The notes under the pieces are model-generated. The model had not been told where the DNA came from. It did not search any database and saw nothing but the letters and a program-made list of their open reading frames with translations. A stretch of DNA of 64,000 nucleotides from assembly GCF_003054555.1 (NCBI RefSeq), contig NZ_CP026304.1, positions 7,130,001 through 7,194,000 on the forward strand, written 5' to 3'. Both the position numbers and the translations under genes were made by a program. Below are positions 1 through 8,622 of the stretch, in pieces. The stretch's first letter is position 1. Each line of letters begins with the position of its first letter. This DNA is from Streptomyces lunaelactis (GTDB lineage: Bacteria > Actinomycetota > Actinomycetes > Streptomycetales > Streptomycetaceae).

Positions 1-473
1 ATCTCCTGCTCCGTACCGCGGTACGCGTCCGCGACCGTCGACGCCTGCCGGTCCACCCCCTCCCACATGTGGGACGCCAGATGCACCAGCACCTGAAGCG
101 CATCCGGATCCTTCTCGGAGACGATCTCCAGAAGCTGGTCCCAGATGAGATAGCCCGCGTGCCGGTACGCGTACAGCACCAGATCGAGCGGCAGCCCCTG
201 CTCCGCCCGCCGCCGGCCGAGCCGCTCCGCGTACTGGAGGTCCCGCCGCGGCGCCGAACGAGTCGCCGCCAGCGCCTCGACGCCGTACCGCATCGCCTCG
301 TTGATCTGCTGCCAGTGCTCGTCGCGCGGCACGGCGAGGTCGAACTGCGGTGAATGGGCCACCAGTTCCTCGATGAGCTGATCCGTCAGTCGCGGCACGC
401 GCTCCAGAAGCACCTCGGAGGCGCTCACGAGGACGGACCACTCACGCTCGGTGCGCGCTCTGCGGCCACCCAT
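1..473 (-). CDS. PucR/CdaR-type transcriptional regulator, N-terminal part (cut by window edge)
   Basis: The first 157 residues of a protein that runs off the left edge. The visible part is an all-helical sensory region with stretches such as ELVAHSPQFDLAVPRDEHW and YAYRHAGYLIWDQLLE. This resembles the RsbRD/PucR N-terminal domain that precedes a C-terminal PucR helix-turn-helix in many Streptomyces regulators; the DNA-binding part is not visible here. The ATG is the only upstream start with good coding character after it. The gene is divergent from the liv-type transporter operon, so control of that operon is a reasonable inference but is not shown. The family call rests on the helical N-domain alone. 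Confidence 0.7.
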   Translation of the reverse strand, partial: MGGRRARTEREWSVLVSASEVLLERVPRLTDQLIEELVAHSPQFDLAVPRDEHWQQINEAMRYGVEALAATRSAPRRDLQYAERLGRRRAEQGLPLDLVLYAYRHAGYLIWDQLLEIVSEKDPDALQVLVHLASHMWEGVDRQASTVADAYRGTEQE

Positions 474-584
474 GGCTGGAGGATGCCAGCCCTTGTGCCC
501 GTGCACAATGCGCGCGCGGCACCGCTGGTCATCCGCAGCGATTCGGCCGTACGGCGTGGACGGTGGGCCTGCCCGGTGCTGATG

Positions 585-624
585 TGTGCCAGCACAGGGC
601 AAGCCGGAGAGGGCAAGCCGGAGA
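585..624. promoter_or_regulatory. Divergent control region with a 12-bp palindrome and a 14-bp tandem duplication before livF
   Basis: An inverted repeat TGTGC-CA-GCACA (585-596) is followed at once by two perfect tandem copies of GGGCAAGCCGGAGA (597-610 and 611-624). These end a few bases before the GGAGG ribosome binding site of livF. The palindrome is a plausible operator for the divergent regulator. The duplication may be neutral slippage or may affect translation start. No clear -10/-35 pair was recognised. Confidence 0.35.
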
Positions 625-634
625 AGGAGGGACC

Positions 635-1441
635 ATGGCCGTCGCCTCGCTCGAAGTGCGCGCGCTGTCCGTCGGCTACGGGCCGGTGCGGGCGCTGCGT
701 GAGGTCTCCGTCGACGTACCCGACGGCGCGATCGTCGCCGTCCTCGGCGGCAACGGCGCCGGCAAGTCAACACTGCTCCGCGCCATTTCGCGCACGCTCG
801 CCTTCCAGCGCGGCCACGCCACGTCCGGCTCCATCCGCTTCGAGGGCCGCCCGATCGACGGGCTCAGCCCAGCGCGGGTGGTGGCCGCCGGAGTGGTCCA
901 AGTCCCCGAAGGGCGGCAGGTGTTCGCGCGGATGACGGTGGCCGACAATCTGCGGGCGGGTGCGCTGGGGGCGCGCGGCGGCCGGGGGGAGACCGCGGCG
1001 GCGCTCGCCCGCGTACACGAACTGTTCCCCGTCCTGGCGGACCGTGCCCGCCAGCGGGCGGGGCTGCTGTCGGGCGGCGAGCAGCAAATGCTTGCGCTGG
1101 GGCGGGCGTTGATGGCCCGGCCGAGGCTGCTGCTGCTCGACGAGCCGTCGCTGGGCCTGGCGCCGCTGATGGCGGCACGGATCGCCGAGACGGTTCAGGA
1201 GATCAACGCGAGCGGCACGTCGGTGCTCCTGGTGGAGCAGAACGCGGCGATCGCGCTCCGGCTGGCCTCGACGGCCTACGTCCTGGAGGTCGGCGAGGTC
1301 GCCCTCGAAGGACCGGCGGAACGGCTGGCCGCGTCGGACGAGGTGCGGCGCCGGTATCTGGGGGTGGTCGACGAGGACGCCGCGCAGGACGCGGTACGCG
1401 CGGAGGCGGCGGCGCCGGTGCTGAGCAGGTGGTCGGCATGA
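635..1441 (+). CDS. livF: Branched-chain amino acid/amide-type ABC transporter ATP-binding protein (LivF-like)
   Basis: Cytoplasmic ATPase subunit of a hydrophobic-amino-acid-type (HAAT) importer, 268 residues, normal for LivF. It has Walker A GGNGAGKST at residues 38-46, signature LSGGEQQ at 145-151, and Walker B LLLLDEP with Asp169-Glu170. The closing region LLVEQNAAIALRLA is typical of LivF. The ATG is chosen because GGAGG lies 4 bases upstream and the next residues are the usual beta-strand start; longer upstream reading has no coding character. First gene of a five-gene operon that includes the partner ATPase, two permeases and the lipoprotein. The substrate cannot be told: branched-chain amino acids, urea, short amides and aromatic acids are all known for this family. 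Confidence 0.92.
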   Translation: MAVASLEVRALSVGYGPVRALREVSVDVPDGAIVAVLGGNGAGKSTLLRAISRTLAFQRGHATSGSIRFEGRPIDGLSPARVVAAGVVQVPEGRQVFARMTVADNLRAGALGARGGRGETAAALARVHELFPVLADRARQRAGLLSGGEQQMLALGRALMARPRLLLLDEPSLGLAPLMAARIAETVQEINASGTSVLLVEQNAAIALRLASTAYVLEVGEVALEGPAERLAASDEVRRRYLGVVDEDAAQDAVRAEAAAPVLSRWSA

Positions 1442-1465
1442 CGGGTACGGGCGCCCGAACCTCGC

Positions 1466-1545
1466 GCCTCAATCGCCGGCGGGGCTCTTGTCGGGGCTCC
1501 GCCCCGGACTCCGCGCCTCAAACGCCGGCGAGGCCGAGTCTCCCG
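1466..1545. repeat. Intergenic Streptomyces-type repeat, two half-copies around CTCAAACGCCGG
   Basis: Between livF and livG the sequence holds CTCAATCGCCGG (1468-1479) and CTCAAACGCCGG (1517-1528), separated by a GGGGCTCCGCCCC-type hairpin. The same 12-mer occurs at 5653-5664 (opposite orientation) and 60300-60311, each time between genes. It fits the short palindromic intergenic elements commonly seen in Streptomyces genomes. Unusually, this copy sits inside an operon. Confidence 0.6.
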
Positions 1546-1559
1546 CTGGGGAGGACCCC

Positions 1560-2357
1560 ATGACACCCACCCCACAACCGGACGTCCCGGCGACGCTCCA
1601 CCTCAACACCCTCACCGTCCGCTTCGCCGGGCTCACCGCCCTCGATGCCGTTTCCCTCACCGTCGAGCCCGGCAGCGTCCACGCCCTCATCGGCCCCAAC
1701 GGCGCCGGCAAGTCCACCTGTTTCAACGTCCTTTCCGGTGTCTACCGCGCCACCTCCGGCAGCGTCCGCTTCGGTGCCGCCGAACTCACCGGACTGCCCC
1801 CGCACCGCATCGCCGCCCTCGGCATCGCCCGCACCTTCCAGAACCTCGCACTCCCGCCCCACGCCACGGTCGCCGACAGCCTGCTGCTCGGCCGCCACCG
1901 GCTCACCCGCGCCGGGTTCCTCGCCGCCGGGCTCCGGCTGCCGTCCGCCGCCCGCGAGGCGCGCCAACACCACGACCGTGTACGGGAGATCGCCGAGTTC
2001 GTCGGTCTCGGCGACGACCTGGAGAGACCCGCCGGAGCCCTCCCGTACGGAAAACAGAAGCTCGTCGAACTCGGCCGCGCCCTGTGCATGGAGCCGAGGC
2101 TGCTGCTCCTCGACGAGCCCGTCGCCGGCATGACCGCCGACGAGCGGCGCCAGACCGCCGCCGTCATCGCGGGCGTACGCGACGGCCTCGGCATATCCAT
2201 CGTGCTGGTCGAACATGACATGGGGGTGGTGATGCGGCTCGCGGACGCCGTGACCGTACTCGACTTCGGGCGCCGGATCGCGGGCGGCACACCCGCCCAG
2301 GTGCAGAGCGACCCCGCCGTCGTCCAGGCCTACCTCGGAACGGGGGCACCGGCATGA
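1560..2357 (+). CDS. livG: Branched-chain amino acid/amide-type ABC transporter ATP-binding protein (LivG-like)
   Basis: Second ATPase of the HAAT importer, 265 residues. Walker A GPNGAGKST is at residues 45-53. The signature is the LivG form LPYGKQKLVELGRAL rather than LSGGQ, followed by LLLLDEPVAGM. The C-terminal end IVLVEHDMGVVMRLADAVTVL is the LivG-specific tail. The ATG has GGGGAGGA upstream and excludes repeat-derived sequence. The stop overlaps the livH start (ATGA), indicating translational coupling. It pairs with LivF as the NBD heterodimer. Confidence 0.92.
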   Translation: MTPTPQPDVPATLHLNTLTVRFAGLTALDAVSLTVEPGSVHALIGPNGAGKSTCFNVLSGVYRATSGSVRFGAAELTGLPPHRIAALGIARTFQNLALPPHATVADSLLLGRHRLTRAGFLAAGLRLPSAAREARQHHDRVREIAEFVGLGDDLERPAGALPYGKQKLVELGRALCMEPRLLLLDEPVAGMTADERRQTAAVIAGVRDGLGISIVLVEHDMGVVMRLADAVTVLDFGRRIAGGTPAQVQSDPAVVQAYLGTGAPA

Positions 2358-3244
2358 CGACCTTCACCGAACTCCTTCTCGGCGGGCTCTCCATCGGCTC
2401 CGTCTACGCCCTGATCGCCCTCGGCTTCGTCGTCATCTTCAAAGCCACCGAGGTCGTCAACTTCGCCCACGCCTCCCTGCTCCTCGCCGGTGGCTACATC
2501 ACCGCGGTCCTCCACGACGACATCGGCTTCTGGGCGGCTCTCGCCGTAGGCATCGCGGGCGCCGCCCTCGTCGGCGCGGCCGTCGAGTTCCTTGTCATGC
2601 GCCGCTACCGGGGCTCCGACCACAGCGTTCTCGCCATCGTCACCATCGGCGTCGACATCCTTCTCACCACCGAACTCACCCGCCGTATCGGCACCGACGT
2701 CCTCGCGCTCGGCGACCCCTGGGGCGACCGGGTCGTGACCATCGGCGACATCACCATCGCGCAGACCCGTATCGCCGCCTTCGTCGCCGCCGCCCTCCTC
2801 ATCACCGCGTTCCTGCTCGCGTTCCGCTTCACCATGTGGGGCGTGGCGATGCGCGCGGCGGCCGAGAATCCGCAGACCGCCGCCCTGATGGGGGTCCGCC
2901 TGGGCCGGGTCTCGCTCGCCGCGTGGGCGGTCGCGGGCGCGCTCGCCGCCGTCGCCGCGCTGTTCCTCACCGTCTTCCCGACCCCCGGACTCGAACGAGC
3001 CACCTCTCTCGCCGCGCTCAAGGCCTTCCCAGCCGCGATCCTCGGCGGACTCGACTCCACCACCGGAGCCCTGGCCGGCGGCCTGATCGTCGGGGTGACG
3101 GAGTCGTTCGCCACCGGCTACCAGAGCGAACTGTCCTTCCTGGGGCGGGGGATCGGCGACCTCGCGCCGTATCTCGTGATGCTGCTGGTCCTGCTGATCC
3201 GGCCCGCCGGGCTCTTCGGCACGAAGGAGCCCGCCCGTGTCTGA
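2354..3244 (+). CDS. livH: Branched-chain amino acid/amide-type ABC transporter permease (LivH-like)
   Basis: Inner-membrane permease of 296 residues with about eight hydrophobic segments. The N-terminus GLSIGSVYALIALGFVVIFK is the standard LivH opening, and the late loop AFPAAILGGLDSTTGALAGG matches the LivH conserved loop that contacts the ATPase. It begins inside the livG stop codon and ends 8 bases into livM, so the permeases are co-translated. Substrate unknown. Confidence 0.92.
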   Translation: MTTFTELLLGGLSIGSVYALIALGFVVIFKATEVVNFAHASLLLAGGYITAVLHDDIGFWAALAVGIAGAALVGAAVEFLVMRRYRGSDHSVLAIVTIGVDILLTTELTRRIGTDVLALGDPWGDRVVTIGDITIAQTRIAAFVAAALLITAFLLAFRFTMWGVAMRAAAENPQTAALMGVRLGRVSLAAWAVAGALAAVAALFLTVFPTPGLERATSLAALKAFPAAILGGLDSTTGALAGGLIVGVTESFATGYQSELSFLGRGIGDLAPYLVMLLVLLIRPAGLFGTKEPARV

Positions 3245-4397
3245 GACCGTGCCCGAGCCCGAGAGCGTGCCCGAGAGCTTGTCCGACAGCCCGTCCAAAG
3301 GAGCCTCCGCCGTCGTCTCCGGCCCCGTGTCCGGCCGCGCGTCCGAGACCCTCAAGAACCCCAAGGCGTACGCCTGGATCCTCGGCAGCCTGCTGCTCCT
3401 CGCGCTCCCCTTCTATCTCGACCGCTTCTGGCTGCAGGCCGGACTCTTCGCCATGGCCGCCGCGATCGGCGCCATCGGCATCAACCTCCTCACCGGCGCG
3501 ACCGGCCAGCTCTCCATGGGGCACGCCTTCTTCCTCGCCGTCGGCGCGTACGGCTACTGCGTCCTCGCGGGCGGCAACGACGTAGAGAACGGTCACCGTC
3601 TCACCGGTCTCGGCCTGCCGACCTGGCTCGCCGCCGTCCTCGCCGTACTGCTCGCGGGCGCGGCGGGCGGCCTGTTCAGCCCCATCGCGAGCCGGCTGCG
3701 CGGCGCGTACCTCGGCATCGCCACCCTCGCCCTGATCTTCATCGGCCAGCATGTGCTCTTCAACGCCCGTGATCTGACCGGGGGGTTCAACGGCCGCGCC
3801 GTCCCGCCGCTCTCCCTCTTCGGCTTCGACTTCGACGACACCGAGGTCGTCATCGCCGCCGTCCCCTTCCAGTCCGCGGAGAAGCTCTGGTACGCGGCGC
3901 TGCTCGCCCTCCTCGCGGGCGGCCTGTTCGCCCGCGGAGTCCTGCGCGGCCGCCCCGGACGCGCCATGAACGCCGTGCGCGACCACCGCATCGCCGCCGG
4001 CGTGATGGGCGTGCCGGTCGCCCGCTACCGGGCCGCCGTCTTCGTCCTCTCCTCGATGTACGCGGGCCTGGCCGGCGTCCTGCTCGCGCTGGTCTTCCAG
4101 CGCACCGTCCCCGAGTACTTCGGCATGATCCTGTCCCTCGAATTCCTCGCCATGATCGTGATCGGCGGCCTCGGTACGGTCGCGGGCGCGGTCGTCGGCG
4201 CGGTCTTCGTCTCCCTGCTGCCGCAAGTCCTCACCCACTACAGCGACAGCCTCCCGCTGGTCTCCGCCCCGGGTACGGGCGGAGTCTCGCCGGGCGAGGC
4301 GTCCCGCTATCTGTACGGCGCCGCGGTCGTCGCGGTGGTGCTGTTCCTGCCCGGCGGACTCACCCGCCCGACAGTGTCCCGACGGGAGAAGACATGA
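3237..4397 (+). CDS. livM: Branched-chain amino acid/amide-type ABC transporter permease (LivM-like)
   Basis: Second permease, 386 residues, GTG start overlapping livH. The first ~45 residues are a non-membrane, acidic Pro/Glu/Ser-rich extension not needed in the family. The rest is the LivM core with INLLTGATGQLSMGHAFF and GRAMNAVRDHRIAAGVMGV, plus the EFLAMIVIGGLGTVAGAVVG loop. It forms the translocation path with LivH. The 3' end overlaps livK by 4 bases. Confidence 0.92.
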   Translation: MSETVPEPESVPESLSDSPSKGASAVVSGPVSGRASETLKNPKAYAWILGSLLLLALPFYLDRFWLQAGLFAMAAAIGAIGINLLTGATGQLSMGHAFFLAVGAYGYCVLAGGNDVENGHRLTGLGLPTWLAAVLAVLLAGAAGGLFSPIASRLRGAYLGIATLALIFIGQHVLFNARDLTGGFNGRAVPPLSLFGFDFDDTEVVIAAVPFQSAEKLWYAALLALLAGGLFARGVLRGRPGRAMNAVRDHRIAAGVMGVPVARYRAAVFVLSSMYAGLAGVLLALVFQRTVPEYFGMILSLEFLAMIVIGGLGTVAGAVVGAVFVSLLPQVLTHYSDSLPLVSAPGTGGVSPGEASRYLYGAAVVAVVLFLPGGLTRPTVSRREKT

Positions 4398-5647
4398 AGC
4401 CGAAGATGTACGTGGCGGTGCTGGCCGTACTGGCGCTCACCGTCGTCGGATGCAGCGAGAAGGCCACCAACGGCGACGGCGGCGGGAAGGACGCCGGGGG
4501 AGTGAAGACCGGCGACGGCGTCACCGCCAAAACGATCACCCTCGGCGTGCTCACCGACATGACCGGTGTCTACGCCTCACTCGGCAAGAGCGTCACCCAG
4601 GCCCAGCAGCTGTGGGCGAAGCAGACCAACGCGTCCGGCGGCATCTGCGGCCGGACCGTCGAACTGACCATCCGCGACCACGGCTACGACCCGCAGAAGG
4701 CCGTCGCCGCCTACACCGAGCTCGAACCGAAGGTGCTCGGCTTCGCCCAGTTCATCGGCTCACCCTTCGTCGCCGCCGTCAAACAGCGCATCGACGGCCA
4801 GGACAAGGGACTCGTGCTGCCCCAGGCCTGGTCGGCCAGTCTGCTCGGCAGTCCGTACGTACGGGTCGTGGGCGCGACGTACGACATCGAGACCATCAAC
4901 GCGGTCGACTACCTCCTCACCCAGAAGCGCATCGCCAAGGGCGACAAGATCGGCCATGTCTACTTCGAGGGCGACTACGGCGAGAACGCACTCACCGGCT
5001 CCAAGTACGCGGCCGGACAGGCCGGGCTGACCGTCGTCGAACAGAAGATCAAGCCCACCGACAACGACATGTCGGCCCAGGTCGCGGCGCTCAAGAAGGC
5101 AGGCGTCAAAGCGGTGGTGATCAGCGCGGGACCGCGCCAGGCGGCCTCGCTGGTCGGCGTCGCGGCGGCGGGCGGCTTCAACGTCCCGGTCATCGGCAAC
5201 AACTCCGCCTTCGCGCCGCAACTGCTGGCGACCCCGGCGGGCCCCGCGCTGATGAAGGACTACTACGTCGCCGCCTCCACCCTCCCCATCGGCGCCCCGG
5301 ACGCGGGCCCGGCCAAGCTCGCCAAGGAGTACGCGGCCGCCTACCCCAAGGACGGCCTCGACAACGGCGTGGTCGCCGGCTACACCGCCGCCGGCGTCTA
5401 CGGCGAGGTGCTGAAGAAAGCCTGCGCGGACAAGGACCTGACCCGGGAGGGCATCGACAAGGCGCTGCTGACCCTGTCGTCGTACGACAGCGGCTTCGGC
5501 ATCACGCACGACTTCTCCGACCCCGCTGTCCCCTCGACCCGGCAGAGCCTGATCATGAAGCCGGACAACAAGGTCCCGGGCGGTCTGAAGGTGGTCCAGC
5601 CGGCGACCGTGGCGAAGGCGGCGGAGTCGTACAAGGCCGCAAACTAA
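4394..5647 (+). CDS. livK: Branched-chain amino acid-type ABC transporter substrate-binding lipoprotein (LivK-like)
   Basis: Extracytoplasmic binding protein, 417 residues. The N-terminus MKPKMYVAVLAVLALTVVGC is a lipoprotein signal with the lipid-modified Cys at residue 20, followed by a Gly/Lys/Asp linker. The core is a type 1 periplasmic-binding fold (Peripla_BP_6): TITLGVLTDMTGVYASLGKS, then a mid-domain GHVYFEGDYGENALTGSKYA. It is the last gene of the operon; the 3' flank has a strong hairpin. The ligand cannot be deduced. Confidence 0.92.
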   Translation: MKPKMYVAVLAVLALTVVGCSEKATNGDGGGKDAGGVKTGDGVTAKTITLGVLTDMTGVYASLGKSVTQAQQLWAKQTNASGGICGRTVELTIRDHGYDPQKAVAAYTELEPKVLGFAQFIGSPFVAAVKQRIDGQDKGLVLPQAWSASLLGSPYVRVVGATYDIETINAVDYLLTQKRIAKGDKIGHVYFEGDYGENALTGSKYAAGQAGLTVVEQKIKPTDNDMSAQVAALKKAGVKAVVISAGPRQAASLVGVAAAGGFNVPVIGNNSAFAPQLLATPAGPALMKDYYVAASTLPIGAPDAGPAKLAKEYAAAYPKDGLDNGVVAGYTAAGVYGEVLKKACADKDLTREGIDKALLTLSSYDSGFGITHDFSDPAVPSTRQSLIMKPDNKVPGGLKVVQPATVAKAAESYKAAN

Positions 5648-5652
5648 GCCCT

Positions 5653-5664
5653 CCGGCGTTTGAG
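5653..5664 (-). repeat. Intergenic repeat core (CTCAAACGCCGG, inverted copy)
   Basis: The 12-mer CCGGCGTTTGAG directly follows the livK stop codon and is embedded in GGGGGTTCCGGGGGCGGAG-type sequence. It is the same element as the copies at 1517-1528 and 60300-60311, in the opposite orientation. Confidence 0.55.
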
Positions 5665-5704
5665 GAGCGGGGGTTCCGGGGGCGGAGAAGCCGCCGGACA
5701 TGAC

Positions 5705-5737
5705 GAGGGCCCGGATGCGGATCGCACCCGGGCCCTC
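5705..5737. terminator. Bidirectional hairpin terminator between livK and pssA
   Basis: A perfect 10-bp stem GAGGGCCCGG / CCGGGCCCTC, extended after one mismatch by TGCG/CGCA with a 3-base loop. It lies between two convergent genes. There is no long T tract, as is usual for Streptomyces terminators. Confidence 0.75.
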
Positions 5738-5756
5738 ACCTTGCGTAGCCACTGCG

Positions 5757-6611
5757 TCAGGGCTGAGCCGCCCTGGCCTCGCGGTTCTCACGGCGGTTGT
5801 CGCGGAACGTGTTCACGCGCCGCGCCGTCGCGAACAGCGGGATCGTCGCCGCCATCACGATCTGCAGCGCGCAGCCCATCTGGAGGAGCACCTGACCGCC
5901 CGGGGCGTCGAATGCCCAGGCCGCCAGCATCCCCATCGCGGCCACGATCCAGCCGAGCATCGCCACCGCGAGGACACCCCGCGGCTTGGGGTACTCGACC
6001 CGGCTCACCATCAGCCATGCCGTACCGATGATCGCGAGCAGCGTCGGGATGAACGGCAGCTCGAGCAGCACGATCGAGACGACCGTGAGCGCACCGAAGG
6101 GGCTCGGCATGCCCTGGAACATGCCGTCCTTCAGGGTCACGCACGAGAATCTGGCAAGCCGCAGCACCACCGCCAGCAGCACCACGATCGCGGCCACCGC
6201 CGAGACCTTCTGCTGGGCGTCGTCCGCCACCATTCCGTACACGAGTACGAAGTAGGCGGGGGCAAGGCCGAAGCTGATCAGGTCGGAGAGGTTGTCCAGC
6301 TCCGCACCCATCGGCGAGCTGCGCAGCTTGCGCGCCACGAGCCCGTCGCAGAGATCGAAGATCGCGGCCAGCAGCATCAGGATGACGGCGGTCGCCGCGC
6401 TGTTGCGCGCCATGCCGCTCTCGTTGCTGCCGGTGAGGTGCGGGATCAGGATTCCGGTGGTGGTGAAGTACACCGCCATGAAGCCGCACGTGGCGTTACC
6501 GAGCGTAAGGGTGTCCGCTATCGACAGCCGCAGAGAGAGGGGCATCTCTTCCGCGTCGTCTTCGGCCTCGGCGACCCAGCCGGCCTGTGTGTCGGGATCA
6601 ATCACGGTCAA
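5757..6611 (-). CDS. pssA: CDP-diacylglycerol--serine O-phosphatidyltransferase (phosphatidylserine synthase)
   Basis: Membrane enzyme, 284 residues, that makes phosphatidylserine from CDP-diacylglycerol and serine. The CDP-alcohol phosphotransferase motif D-G-x2-A-R-x8-G-x3-D-x3-D is intact in CDGLVARKL...GAELDNLSD, and several hydrophobic helices follow. It starts inside the 3' end of psd (14-base overlap), so the pair is one transcript. Synthase and decarboxylase together supply phosphatidylethanolamine. The short acidic N-terminal extension (~35 residues) before the first helix is common in actinobacteria. Confidence 0.9.
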   Translation of the reverse strand: MTVIDPDTQAGWVAEAEDDAEEMPLSLRLSIADTLTLGNATCGFMAVYFTTTGILIPHLTGSNESGMARNSAATAVILMLLAAIFDLCDGLVARKLRSSPMGAELDNLSDLISFGLAPAYFVLVYGMVADDAQQKVSAVAAIVVLLAVVLRLARFSCVTLKDGMFQGMPSPFGALTVVSIVLLELPFIPTLLAIIGTAWLMVSRVEYPKPRGVLAVAMLGWIVAAMGMLAAWAFDAPGGQVLLQMGCALQIVMAATIPLFATARRVNTFRDNRRENREARAAQP

Positions 6612-7245
6612 TTCGAGTCACCCCCGCGGTCGTGGTCTGACCGACCTCGACGGCGACGTCGACACCTTCCGGAAGGTAGATGTCAACGCGCGATCCGAAG
6701 CGGATCAGACCAATGCGCTCGCCCTGCTCGACCTTGGTCCCCTGCGGCAGATACGGCACGATGCGCCGCGCGACGGCGCCCGCGATCTGCACCATCTCGA
6801 TGTCCCCGAGCTCAGTCTCGAAGTGCCAGACAACGCGCTCGTTGTTCTCGCTCTCCTTGTTGAACGCCGGGACGAAACCGCCGGGGATGTGCTCGACCGA
6901 GGTCACCGTGCCCGCGAGGGGAGCGCGGTTGACGTGGACGTTCAGCGGGCTCATGAAGATCGCGACGCGAGTGCGTCCGTCCTTCCACGGCATGATGCTC
7001 TGCACCACACCGTCGGCGGGCGAGATGACCCGGCCCTGGGCGATCTCGCGCTCGGGGTCGCGGAAGAACCACAGCATGCCCGCCGCCAGTGCGGTGGTGG
7101 GCACAGCGATGGCCGCGGCGCGCCGGGAGCGGCGCGAGCGGGCCAGGCTGAGTACTGCGGTTGCGACGGTCGGCAGAAGCCACGGCGATGCTCCGCGCGC
7201 AAGGCGGACGCGGCCGCGTGGTGCAGAGGTTTGGCTGTGGGGCAT
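6598..7245 (-). CDS. psd: Phosphatidylserine decarboxylase proenzyme (short type)
   Basis: Converts phosphatidylserine to phosphatidylethanolamine. 215 residues, typical of the short PSD-A class. Landmarks are FFRDPERE, ISPADGVVQSI, IFMSPLNVHVNR and the self-cleavage region RFGSRVDIYLP. There the Gly-Ser bond is expected to break to give the pyruvoyl group on the alpha chain. One hydrophobic stretch near residues 20-55 anchors it. The ATG was chosen because upstream sequence lacks coding character and the following MPHSQTSAPRG is family-like. Upstream partner of pssA. Confidence 0.9.
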   Translation of the reverse strand: MPHSQTSAPRGRVRLARGASPWLLPTVATAVLSLARSRRSRRAAAIAVPTTALAAGMLWFFRDPEREIAQGRVISPADGVVQSIMPWKDGRTRVAIFMSPLNVHVNRAPLAGTVTSVEHIPGGFVPAFNKESENNERVVWHFETELGDIEMVQIAGAVARRIVPYLPQGTKVEQGERIGLIRFGSRVDIYLPEGVDVAVEVGQTTTAGVTRIDRD

Positions 7246-7414
7246 GGATGACCTTCGTAGCGGATGATGCCGCGCTGGCAACGGGGGACGGCGGCTTTCG
7301 GGCGATGTTATCGGTTGCGAGCCGCAACTGGGAAAGCCAGAAGCCGAGTCGGCGGCCGGAAGACGATAACAGGGTGTGATCTTCTTCGCGGCCATACCGA
7401 CTCAAGTACGACAA

Positions 7415-8620
7415 TCACCCCTGGAATCGGTACTCCTCGAGCAGTCGACGACCAATGATCATTTTCTGGATCTCGGCGGTACCTTCGCCGATCAGCAGCA
7501 TCGGCGCCTCGCGGTAGAGGCGCTCGATCTCGTACTCCTTGGAGAAGCCGTAACCGCCGTGGATGCGGAAGGCGTCCTCGACGACTTCCTTGCAGTATTC
7601 GGATGCGAGGTACTTCGCCATCCCTGCCTCCAGGTCGTTTCGTTCCCCGGAGTCCTTTTTGCGTGCCGCGTTAACCATCATCGCATGAGCGGCCTCGACC
7701 TTGGTAGCCATCTCGGCCAGCTTGAACTGAATCGCCTGGTGCTGAGCGATCGCCTTGCCGAAAGTGTGACGCTGCTGGGCATACGAGACGCCCAGCTCGA
7801 ATGCACGCTGCGCGACGCCACAGCCACGTGCCGCGACATTGACGCGGCCGACTTCGACGCCGTCCATCATTTGGTAAAACCCTCGGCCGGTGGTGCCGCC
7901 GAGTACCCGATTGGCCGGAATGCGCAGTCCGTCCATGATGAGTTCGGTGGTGTCGACACCCTTGTAACCCATCTTGTCGATCTTCCCGGGGATGGTGAGT
8001 CCGGGGCGGACCTCTCCGAAGCCGGGTTCCTTCTCGACCAGGAAGGTCGTCATCGACTTGTGGGGGGCCGTGCCCTCCGGGTGTCCTTCGTCACTCCGGC
8101 ACAGAACGGCGACCAGATTGGACGTTCCGCCGTTCGTCAGCCACATCTTCTGGCCGTTCAGGACGTACTCGTCGCCGTCCTTGACGCCCTTGGAGGTGAT
8201 CGCGGACACATCGGAGCCGAGCGCCGGCTCGGACATCGAGAACGCGCCACGCGTCTCGCCCAGCGCCATCCGCGGCAGGAAGGTGTCCTTCTGCTCCTGC
8301 GTGCCGTGCTGCTTGAGCATGTACGCCACGATGAAGTGCGTGTTGATGATGCCCGAGACGGACATCCAGCCACGGGCGATCTCCTCGACGCACAGCGCGT
8401 AGGTGAGAAGCGACTCGCCCAGGCCGCCGTACTCCTCCGGGATCATCAGCCCGAACAGGCCGAGCTCCTTGAGGCCTTCGACGATCTGCGTCGGGTACTC
8501 GTCGCGGTGCTCCAGCCCGGTGGCGACAGGGATGATCTCCTTGTCGACGAAATCCCGGACGGTGGCCAGGATTTCCTGCTGGACGTCGGTCAGACCGGGG
8601 GTCTGGGCGAGTCGGCTCAT
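7415..8620 (-). CDS. Acyl-CoA dehydrogenase, probable (2S)-methylsuccinyl-CoA dehydrogenase
   Basis: FAD enzyme of 401 residues. Family landmarks are GLMIPEEYGGLGESLL, FSMSEPALGSDVSAI, KMWLTNGG and the C-terminal catalytic segment LLIGEGTAEIQKM, with the presumed base Glu near residue 379. It is the last gene of the run ccr, mutase, lyase, MaoC. In the ethylmalonyl-CoA pathway the step after the mutase is oxidation of methylsuccinyl-CoA to mesaconyl-CoA. By context this is that dehydrogenase, although sequence alone only says acyl-CoA dehydrogenase. The ATG is preceded by AGGAGAAGTAGCC. It lies 2 bases downstream of the MaoC stop. Confidence 0.85.
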   Translation of the reverse strand: MSRLAQTPGLTDVQQEILATVRDFVDKEIIPVATGLEHRDEYPTQIVEGLKELGLFGLMIPEEYGGLGESLLTYALCVEEIARGWMSVSGIINTHFIVAYMLKQHGTQEQKDTFLPRMALGETRGAFSMSEPALGSDVSAITSKGVKDGDEYVLNGQKMWLTNGGTSNLVAVLCRSDEGHPEGTAPHKSMTTFLVEKEPGFGEVRPGLTIPGKIDKMGYKGVDTTELIMDGLRIPANRVLGGTTGRGFYQMMDGVEVGRVNVAARGCGVAQRAFELGVSYAQQRHTFGKAIAQHQAIQFKLAEMATKVEAAHAMMVNAARKKDSGERNDLEAGMAKYLASEYCKEVVEDAFRIHGGYGFSKEYEIERLYREAPMLLIGEGTAEIQKMIIGRRLLEEYRFQG

Positions 8621-8622
8621 GG

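Noticed and set aside
7246..7414. Possible riboswitch or small RNA between psd and the dehydrogenase gene
   Set aside because: No recognisable conserved RNA structure; treated as a promoter-containing gap.
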